64,000 nt of DNA from Buchnera aphidicola (Hyperomyzus lactucae) (GTDB lineage Bacteria > Pseudomonadota > Gammaproteobacteria > Enterobacterales > Enterobacteriaceae). A program made the position numbers and the translations under genes. Below are positions 57,952 through 64,000 of this stretch, in pieces (within the stretch, counting starts at the first letter, position 1; each line of letters opens with the position of its first letter). The stretch spans positions 7,234-71,233 of the forward strand of contig NZ_CP034876.1 in assembly GCF_005081705.1 (NCBI RefSeq), given 5' to 3'. The notes below the pieces were generated by a model. That model was not told where the DNA came from. It made no database searches and saw only the letters and a program-made list of their open reading frames with translations.

Positions 57952-58899
57952 TTAGTGATAATTTAATACTCCATTTAACTCATTAATTGTAAGTGTTTCA
58001 GTGCCAATTTTTTTTATAACTATACTCGCACCAACGTTTGCATAAAAACATGCTTCTTCTAAAGAATATCCTTTTGCTAAAGAAGTTGCAATTATAGCAA
58101 TTACTGTATCTCCTGCACCAGTAACATCAGATGCTATTTTTTCTATTGCGGGAAAATGTATTGGTTTTTTATGAGATTGAAATAAAGTCATTCCATGTTT
58201 AGAGCGAGTTACTAATAATGCCGATAAATTGAGTTCAGATAATAATTTCATTCCTCTTTGTAAAATTTCATTTTCTTTATAACATTTTCCAACTATTTTT
58301 TCAAATTCAGCAAGATTTGGTGTTAATAAACTAGCACCAGAATATTTTTTAAAATCTATTCCTTTCGGATCTATAAGAATCGGGATTGACATTTTTTTTG
58401 CTAAATTAATTATTTTTTTTATATGTACTAAAGTTCCTTTTGCATAATCTGATAATACTAAAATTTTAAAATATGATAATGAATTAACAATTTTTTTATA
58501 CAATACGTCAATTTTTTTAGAAATATATTTTTCTTGAAAATCTACTCGCATTAATTGTTTTTCTTCTGATAAAATCCTAATTTTAGTAATTGTTTTATTT
58601 TTTTTTATAGCAATAAAATCACAATAAATCCTAATATGAGTCATCAGTTTTTTTAATATCAAACCTTCATGATCCATACCTATAAATCCAATAATTTTAG
58701 AACTACCTCCAATTTCTGCAATGTTTTTAGCTACATTAGCAGCGCCTCCTGGTTGTTTTTTAACTTGATTAATTAATAGAATTGGTGTTAATTGTTCAGA
58801 TAATAAGTAATTACTTTTGCTAGACCAATAGCAATCTAATATAATATCTCCAACAACTAGTACGAATGTGTTCGTAAAATCGATTAGTTTTTTCTTCAT
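57952..58899 (-). CDS. hldE: HldE kinase domain only (heptose-7-phosphate kinase), C-terminal half deleted
   Basis: E. coli HldE (RfaE) is 477 residues: a ribokinase-type kinase (about 1-318) plus a cytidylyl/adenylyltransferase domain (about 344-477). This product is 315 residues and stops just after the kinase domain. Kinase motifs are intact: [25 protein letters not shown], and [10 protein letters not shown] with the catalytic aspartate. Only 219 bases separate it from ribB, too few for the missing domain. The enzyme could make heptose 1,7-bisphosphate but not ADP-heptose; its purpose is unclear as lipopolysaccharide genes are mostly lost in Buchnera. Confidence 0.9.
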   Translation of the reverse strand: MKKKLIDFTNTFVLVVGDIILDCYWSSKSNYLLSEQLTPILLINQVKKQPGGAANVAKNIAEIGGSSKIIGFIGMDHEGLILKKLMTHIRIYCDFIAIKKNKTITKIRILSEEKQLMRVDFQEKYISKKIDVLYKKIVNSLSYFKILVLSDYAKGTLVHIKKIINLAKKMSIPILIDPKGIDFKKYSGASLLTPNLAEFEKIVGKCYKENEILQRGMKLLSELNLSALLVTRSKHGMTLFQSHKKPIHFPAIEKIASDVTGAGDTVIAIIATSLAKGYSLEEACFYANVGASIVIKKIGTETLTINELNGVLNYH

Positions 58900-59112
58900 A
58901 ATATTATCTCTATAAATATAAATGATTTAATAAATAATTAAATATTTAATAAATTTCTTAGAAATATAAATTTTTATCAATTTTCAAAAGACAATATAAT
59001 TTTTATATATGATCCATAAGATTATTACAAGAGTTAAATTAAAAATAATAAATAATCTATTTAAGATATTTTATCTTAAAAAAAATTTTATTTTTTAGTA
59101 TGAGAAATTATT

Positions 59113-60336
59113 ATGAAAATATATTTAGTTGGAGGTGCTGTTCGTGATTCTTTACTGAATTTACCTGTTAAAGATAAAGATTGGGTAATTGTTGGTGGTT
59201 CAAAAAAAATATTATTGGAAAAAAATTTTCAACAAGTAGGCAAGGATTTTCCAGTTTTTTTACATCCAGAAACACATGAAGAATACGCTTTAGCAAGAAA
59301 AGAAAGAAAATCTGGTACAGGTTATACAGGTTTTGAGACTGATTATAGCTCAAATGTTACTTTAGAAGAAGATTTAATAAGAAGAGACTTGACAATTAAT
59401 GCTATTGCTCAAGATGAGCACGGTAATTATATTGATCCTTTTCAAGGGAAAAAAGATATTAAATGTGGTTTAATAAGACATATTTCAGAATCTTTTACAG
59501 AAGATCCATTACGTATTTTGCGTACAGCAAGATTTGCTGCTACTTTAGTTCATTTGGGATTTACAATCGCAAAAGAAACTATGTCATTAATGTGTATTTT
59601 AGTGAAAAAAAAAGAACTATTATATTTAACTTCGCATAGAATATGGAATGAAACTGAAAAGGCTTTTAAAACTTTAAATCCCCATGTATATTTTCAAGTT
59701 TTATATACTTGTAAAGCTTTGCAATTATTTTTTCCAGAAATGTATCCTTTATATGAAAAAAGAATATTTTTTAATATTGATTTTTTGAAAAAAATACTTA
59801 ATAAAAATTTTATATTAATGGGATTGGCTAAAATATCACTTGTTAATAAAGATGTTGATATTCGTTTTTCATATCTTTGTCAATTTTTATCTATTAATCA
59901 AATTCATTCATATTCTTCAGAAACATTTTTTAATGAATGTTCTGCTTATATTATTAATAATTTATGTAAACGTTTTAATATTCCATCCTATATCAGAGAT
60001 TTAGCTGTTTTAAATGCTGGTTTTTGTTTTTTTTTAAGTACTGTTTATTATCAATCATCTAAAAATATTATAAAATTATTTTTAAAAATTGATGCCTGGA
60101 GAAAGCCTGAACGTGTTAAAAAATTACAATTATTAAGTAATTTTAATTTTTTAAATCAATCTAAATCTAGTTATTTTTTAGAAAAGTGTTTTTCTGTTGT
60201 ACAAAATATTTCAATTACATTAATTTTGAAAAAAGGGTTTAAGGGATATCAAATAAAAGATGAATTGATGCGATTAAGAATTAAAAAACTTGAATTATGG
60301 CGTCTTAAAAACATTGGATTTTTTGTTGAGATGTAA
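59113..60336 (+). CDS. cca: CCA-adding tRNA nucleotidyltransferase with degenerate HD domain
   Basis: Adds or repairs the 3' CCA of tRNAs. The 407 residues compare with 412 in E. coli. The nucleotidyltransferase part is well kept: YLVGGAVRDSLL, VKDKDWVIVGG with catalytic aspartates, EYALARKERKSG and RRDLTINAIAQD, EDPLRILRTARFAA. In the C-terminal HD region the E. coli CHDLGK becomes CQFLSI and EFHDLIH becomes NAGFCFF, so the phosphohydrolase metal ligands are gone while the following KIDAWRKPERV and GFKGYQIKDEL are conserved. Confidence 0.96.
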   Translation: MKIYLVGGAVRDSLLNLPVKDKDWVIVGGSKKILLEKNFQQVGKDFPVFLHPETHEEYALARKERKSGTGYTGFETDYSSNVTLEEDLIRRDLTINAIAQDEHGNYIDPFQGKKDIKCGLIRHISESFTEDPLRILRTARFAATLVHLGFTIAKETMSLMCILVKKKELLYLTSHRIWNETEKAFKTLNPHVYFQVLYTCKALQLFFPEMYPLYEKRIFFNIDFLKKILNKNFILMGLAKISLVNKDVDIRFSYLCQFLSINQIHSYSSETFFNECSAYIINNLCKRFNIPSYIRDLAVLNAGFCFFLSTVYYQSSKNIIKLFLKIDAWRKPERVKKLQLLSNFNFLNQSKSSYFLEKCFSVVQNISITLILKKGFKGYQIKDELMRLRIKKLELWRLKNIGFFVEM

Positions 60337-60344
60337 AAATATTT

Positions 60345-61139
60345 TTAGTGAATAAAGTAAATTAATACAACTATTATAAAGCGATATATTCCAAAAAATA
60401 TTAACGATGTTTTGTTGATAATTTTTAATAATTTCTTAATGAATAGAAGAGATACTATAAAAGAAACTATAAATCCAATAAAAAATATTGGAATATTTAA
60501 TATTTTTATATTATTAAAATTATTAATTAAATCAAAAAAAGATGCTCCCATTAACAATGGGATAGATATTATGAAGGAAAATTCTATTCCAGTAGATCGT
60601 TTAATTCCTAATAGTATTGCAGTTCCTATAGTTACTCCAGATCTTGAAAAACCGGGATATAAAGAAAAAGTTTGAAAAAAGCCAATTATTATTGATTGAA
60701 ATAAATTGATATCATTAATATTATTTGTATTAGATATTTTTGGTTTAAATATTTCAGATATTAATAAGAAACATCCACCTAATATTGATGAATAAATAAT
60801 ATTATTTATATTATATAACAATTTAATTTGTTTGTAATATATTAGTCCCACAAATATTGTAGGTAAATTAGCAATGAGAACATGAATATGTTTTTTTTTA
60901 TTTAAATTATTTTTTTTAAATCTAATTATTTGAAAGATTTTTTTATGAAAAAAACATAAGATTGCCAATGCGGAACCAAAGTGAATAAATATTTCTAACA
61001 TTTTTGTATTGTTATTTTCTATATTTAATAAATGAGAAATTATAATCATGTGACTTGTAGAAGAAATAGGAAGAAATTCTGTTATGCCCTCTATTACTCC
61101 AATAATAATAGAGGTAATTAATGTATATAAATCAATCAT
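60345..61139 (-). CDS. uppP: Undecaprenyl-diphosphatase
   Basis: Integral membrane enzyme recycling the lipid carrier of cell wall synthesis (also called bacA). The 264 residues compare with 273 in E. coli, with seven or eight hydrophobic segments. The two signature motifs are intact: EGITEFLPISSTSHM near the N-terminus and PGFSRSGVTIG in the middle. Its retention with glmS, glmU and murB supports a working peptidoglycan pathway. Confidence 0.95.
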   Translation of the reverse strand: MIDLYTLITSIIIGVIEGITEFLPISSTSHMIIISHLLNIENNNTKMLEIFIHFGSALAILCFFHKKIFQIIRFKKNNLNKKKHIHVLIANLPTIFVGLIYYKQIKLLYNINNIIYSSILGGCFLLISEIFKPKISNTNNINDINLFQSIIIGFFQTFSLYPGFSRSGVTIGTAILLGIKRSTGIEFSFIISIPLLMGASFFDLINNFNNIKILNIPIFFIGFIVSFIVSLLFIKKLLKIINKTSLIFFGIYRFIIVVLIYFIH

Positions 61140-61182
61140 TTATTTTCCTTTTAAAAATTTTAACTATTATTCAAAATACATT

Positions 61183-61211
61183 AAAACGGTACTAAATAAT
61201 AGCACCGTTTT
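61183..61211. terminator. Terminator downstream of crr
   Basis: AAAACGGT (61183-61190) plus ACTA pair with TAGC plus ACCGTTTT (61204-61211): 12 pairs with one wobble and loop AATAA. The stem itself gives T runs in either direction. It lies 11 bases after the crr stop and ends the ptsHI-crr operon; uppP starts 44 bases further. Confidence 0.8.
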
Positions 61212-61222
61212 TATATTGAAAA

Positions 61223-61726
61223 TCAATTATATACAGACATAATAACTGTTTTTCCAGCAACAATAGTACCAGATGATTTTTTTATTTTTTTAAAATTTTC
61301 CATGTTAGATATAACAACAGGAGTTAAAATAGATTTAGATTGGTTTGTTAAAAAATCTAAATCAAATATAATAATTTCATCTCCTATTTTTACTTTTTGA
61401 TTATTTTCTGCTTTTTTTTTAAAACCTTTTCCTTTTAGTTGTACAGTATCAATTCCAAAATGTACAAATAATTCAACGTTATCTTCTGAAATAATTGAAA
61501 AAGCATGCATACTTTCAAATATTTTTCCAATAGTTCCGTTTACTGGTGCAAGTATTTGATTTCCTAAGGGTTTAATTGCTATTCCATCACCTACAATTTT
61601 ATTAGAAAAAACGACATCTGGTACATCTTCAATGTCTACTATTTCACCTGATAATGGTGCAATGATTTCTATTTTTTTGGAAAAAATGGGTTTTTTATTA
61701 TTAAAAAGATTAGACAAGAAACTCAT
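61223..61726 (-). CDS. crr: PTS glucose-type EIIA component
   Basis: Takes phosphate from HPr and passes it to glucose-family EIIB; in E. coli it is also a regulator. The 167 residues compare with 169. The phosphorylated histidine lies in [18 protein letters not shown], the other active-site histidine in SMHAFSI. The hydrophobic start [12 protein letters not shown] matches the E. coli membrane-binding tail. It follows ptsI after 47 bases. Confidence 0.97.
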   Translation of the reverse strand: MSFLSNLFNNKKPIFSKKIEIIAPLSGEIVDIEDVPDVVFSNKIVGDGIAIKPLGNQILAPVNGTIGKIFESMHAFSIISEDNVELFVHFGIDTVQLKGKGFKKKAENNQKVKIGDEIIIFDLDFLTNQSKSILTPVVISNMENFKKIKKSSGTIVAGKTVIMSVYN

Positions 61727-61773
61727 TTTTTTCTCCTAATTACCTGGTTTTTTTATTTTTGTTATATTACTTT

Positions 61774-63489
61774 TTAAGTATTATTAAAGGTTTCTAGTAA
61801 ATGAATTATTTCTTCTGAAGTTGGCATTTTTAATGCTTTTTGTGCTAGTTTTTGCGCATCATAAAAAGATGTTTTGCGAATTATTTGTTTGATTTTAGGA
61901 ATGCTAATTGAACTCATACTAAATTCATCTAGTCCCATTCCTAATAGTAGAATAGTTGCACGTTCATCCCCTGCTAGCTCTCCACACATTCCAGTCCATT
62001 TTCCATCTGAATGTGCCACATCAATGACTTGTTTGATTAATTTTAAAACAGATGGGTTCATGGGATTGTAAAGATGTGAAATTAACTTATTGCCTCTATC
62101 AACAGCCAAAGTGTATTGTGTTAAATCATTAGTTCCAATACTAAAAAAATCTACTTCTTTTATTAAATGCTCTGCTATTATTGCTGATGCAGGCGTTTCT
62201 ATCATAATGCCAATTTTGATATTTTTATCAAATAATATATTATTATTATTTAATTGAATTTGAATTTTTTTAATTTCTAGTTTTAAAATTCTAATTTCTT
62301 CTACAGATATTATCATCGGAAATAGAATATATATTTTTCCAAAGGCAGAAGCTCTAAGAATGGCATTTAATTGAGCGTGTAATATTTCTTTGCGATCCAT
62401 TGAAATGCGTATAGCACGCCATCCAAGAAAAGGATTATCTTCTTTGGGTAAATTCATATAAGGTAAATCTTTATCTCCACCAATATCCATAGTTCTTATA
62501 ATAACAGCTTTGTCCTTCATTAATTCAGCAATTTTTTTATATGCTTGAAATTGTTCATCTTCAGTTGGCAAACAATTTCTTCCCATAAATAAAAATTCTG
62601 TTCGGTAAAGACCAATACATTCAGCACCATTTTTTTTTGCAGAATAAATGTCTTGTATATTACCAATATTAGAACCAATCTTTATGTTATGTCCGTCAAG
62701 AGTGGTAGCACATAAATTTTTTAGATTTATTAATTTATTTTTTTTGATAATAAAATTCTTTTTTAATTCTTCTTTTTTATTAATCAGTTCTTTAGATGGA
62801 TTGATAAAAATTTGATTATTAATAGAATCTAGAATAATATAATCATTCTTTTTTACTATATTCGTTATATTTCCGGTTCCGACAATCGCAGGAATTTCTA
62901 ATGATCTTGCCATAATTGAAGTATGTGATGTTTTGCCTCCTAAATCAGTAATAAATCCTAAAATATATTTTAGATTAATTTGAGCTGTTTCTGAAGGAGT
63001 TAAATCTTTTGCAATTAAAATCACTTCATTTCTTATATTGTCTAAATCAATAATGTTGAGATTAAGTATGTTTTTTAATAAACGACTTCCAATATCTCTT
63101 ACGTCTATTGCTCTATTTTTTAAATATTCATCTTTTAATTCTTCTAGAGCTTTTGCTTGTCCTTCAATTACTACCTCTGTTGCTGCTGCAGCAGATATTT
63201 TTTTTTCTTTTATTAAGGATATTATTTCTTTTTCTAACTCTTCATCCTCAAGAAGCATAATATGACCTTCAAAAATACTTTCTTTTTTTTCTCCAAATTT
63301 TTCTCGTGTCTTAATTTTGATTTCTGTCAATTGTTGTATTGATTTTTTTCTACCTTCAAAAAATCTTTGTATTTCTTTTGTAATATTTTCAGTAGTAATT
63401 ATTTTCCGGTGAATAACAATTTCTTCTTCTTTTAATAAAAGAGCAGTGCCGAAAGCTATACCCGGTGATGCTAAAATGCCTGAAATCAT
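61774..63489 (-). CDS. ptsI: PTS enzyme I
   Basis: Takes phosphate from phosphoenolpyruvate and passes it to HPr. The 571 residues compare with 575 in E. coli. The phosphorylated histidine is in [22 protein letters not shown]-binding parts include [28 protein letters not shown] and [10 protein letters not shown]. It begins [18 protein letters not shown]. Middle gene of ptsH-ptsI-crr. Confidence 0.98.
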   Translation of the reverse strand: MISGILASPGIAFGTALLLKEEEIVIHRKIITTENITKEIQRFFEGRKKSIQQLTEIKIKTREKFGEKKESIFEGHIMLLEDEELEKEIISLIKEKKISAAAATEVVIEGQAKALEELKDEYLKNRAIDVRDIGSRLLKNILNLNIIDLDNIRNEVILIAKDLTPSETAQINLKYILGFITDLGGKTSHTSIMARSLEIPAIVGTGNITNIVKKNDYIILDSINNQIFINPSKELINKKEELKKNFIIKKNKLINLKNLCATTLDGHNIKIGSNIGNIQDIYSAKKNGAECIGLYRTEFLFMGRNCLPTEDEQFQAYKKIAELMKDKAVIIRTMDIGGDKDLPYMNLPKEDNPFLGWRAIRISMDRKEILHAQLNAILRASAFGKIYILFPMIISVEEIRILKLEIKKIQIQLNNNNILFDKNIKIGIMIETPASAIIAEHLIKEVDFFSIGTNDLTQYTLAVDRGNKLISHLYNPMNPSVLKLIKQVIDVAHSDGKWTGMCGELAGDERATILLLGMGLDEFSMSSISIPKIKQIIRKTSFYDAQKLAQKALKMPTSEEIIHLLETFNNT

Positions 63490-63574
63490 AACATTACCTT
63501 TAATAATAAAATTTGTCTATTAAGAGATGGAAAATATGGAATATCAGGCGAATACATCTGTATCATTAAATAAT

Positions 63575-63601
63575 CCGGAAGTTTTTTTATATAACCTCCG
63601 G
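63575..63601 (-). terminator. Attenuator-like hairpin between ptsH and ptsI
   Basis: CCGGAAG (63575-63581) and CCTCCGG (63595-63601) form a 7-pair stem with one wobble and a T-rich loop. It lies in the unusually long (151-base) ptsH-ptsI spacer. Read leftward no T tract follows, so it may protect or process the ptsH message, giving more HPr than enzyme I. Confidence 0.5.
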
Positions 63602-63640
63602 TATTTTTAGAAATTTCACAAATTATTTTATAAAAATAAT

Positions 63641-63898
63641 TTATTCTAATTCTGTCATTATTTTTGATAAATGTTCAATTGCTTTTTGCTCATCATCTCC
63701 TTCGGCTGATAGTATTACGAGACTTCCTTGCACTAAACCCAATGTTTGAATTTTAAATAAACTTTTTGCATTAACAGATTTGCCATTGTAAATAATATTA
63801 ATATCTGAAATAAATTTTTTTGCTTCTTTTACGAATTGAGCTGCAGGACGAGTATGTAACCCGTGTGGAGCAGTTATTGTAATCTGGTTTTGAAACAT
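63641..63898 (-). CDS. ptsH: PTS phosphocarrier protein HPr
   Basis: Small phosphate carrier between enzyme I and EIIA proteins. The 85 residues equal E. coli. The phosphorylated histidine is residue 15 in [20 protein letters not shown], and [14 protein letters not shown] is the conserved middle. GAGGA stands before the ATG. cysK is its upstream neighbour in related genomes and may lie just past the window edge. Confidence 0.98.
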   Translation of the reverse strand: MFQNQITITAPHGLHTRPAAQFVKEAKKFISDINIIYNGKSVNAKSLFKIQTLGLVQGSLVILSAEGDDEQKAIEHLSKIMTELE

Positions 63899-64000
63899 TT
63901 TTTTTTCCTCAGTTAAAGTTGATTTAAATAATATATAAATAAATTTTTAAAAAATAAAATATCAATTTGATATGTACTTATTAAAATACAACTTCTGCAA

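Noticed and set aside
63981-64000. Possible 3' end of cysK at the right edge
   Set aside because: cysK is expected here by synteny, but the few codons (A-E-V-V-F-stop in one frame) are too short to identify, so no feature was called.

Overview
The window is 64 kb of a very AT-rich, gene-dense, strongly reduced gammaproteobacterial chromosome. Protein sequences, gene order and base composition all point to Buchnera aphidicola, the obligate aphid endosymbiont. The order is that of an E. coli-like ancestor with many genes missing: recF between dnaN and gyrB, yidD before yidC, ftsEX between ftsY and rpoH, purD after purH, tufB between thrT and secE, birA near murB, gpsA between secB and cysE. I saw no insertion sequence, phage, CRISPR array or transferred island.

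Layout. 1-9.2 kb: the 3' end of the ATP synthase operon (atpD, atpC), convergent with gyrB-dnaN-dnaA, then divergent rpmH-rnpA-yidC. 9.3-16.6 kb: mnmE, tRNA-Phe, a groES-groEL operon behind a sigma-32 type promoter, a decayed epmB pseudogene divergent from intact efp, and dnaT-dnaC and rsmD. 16.7-28.7 kb: ftsY, rpoH, glmU-glmS, yigL, the divergent pair metR/metE, purH and hupA. 29.3-41.8 kb: the transcription/translation block thrU-tyrU-glyT-thrT, secE, nusG, rplKA, rplJL, rpoBC. 41.9-51.7 kb: murB, metF, argE divergent from argCBGH, yibN, secB, cysE. 51.8-64 kb: rpsU-dnaG-rpoD, tsaD, ribB, a truncated hldE, cca, uppP and ptsH-ptsI-crr.

The genes fit a nutritional symbiont. Methionine (metE, metF, with the regulator metR still present), arginine (argA-pathway steps argBCEGH) and cysteine (cysE) synthesis are kept. 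So are cell wall precursor genes (glmS, glmU, murB, uppP), PTS sugar uptake, replication, transcription, translation and chaperonin genes. PurH can return AICAR, a by-product of histidine synthesis, to the purine pool.

The most informative observations concern erosion of single functions inside a conserved frame. epmB, which makes the beta-lysine for EF-P modification, is a recognisable pseudogene while EF-P keeps Lys34. HldE keeps only its kinase half. The Cca protein keeps its nucleotidyltransferase but has lost its HD phosphohydrolase residues, while four of the five tRNA genes here do not encode CCA. Several well-formed hairpins remain, mainly between convergent genes, after groEL and between rplL and rpoB. 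Statements about E. coli proteins rest on remembered sequences, since no search could be run.
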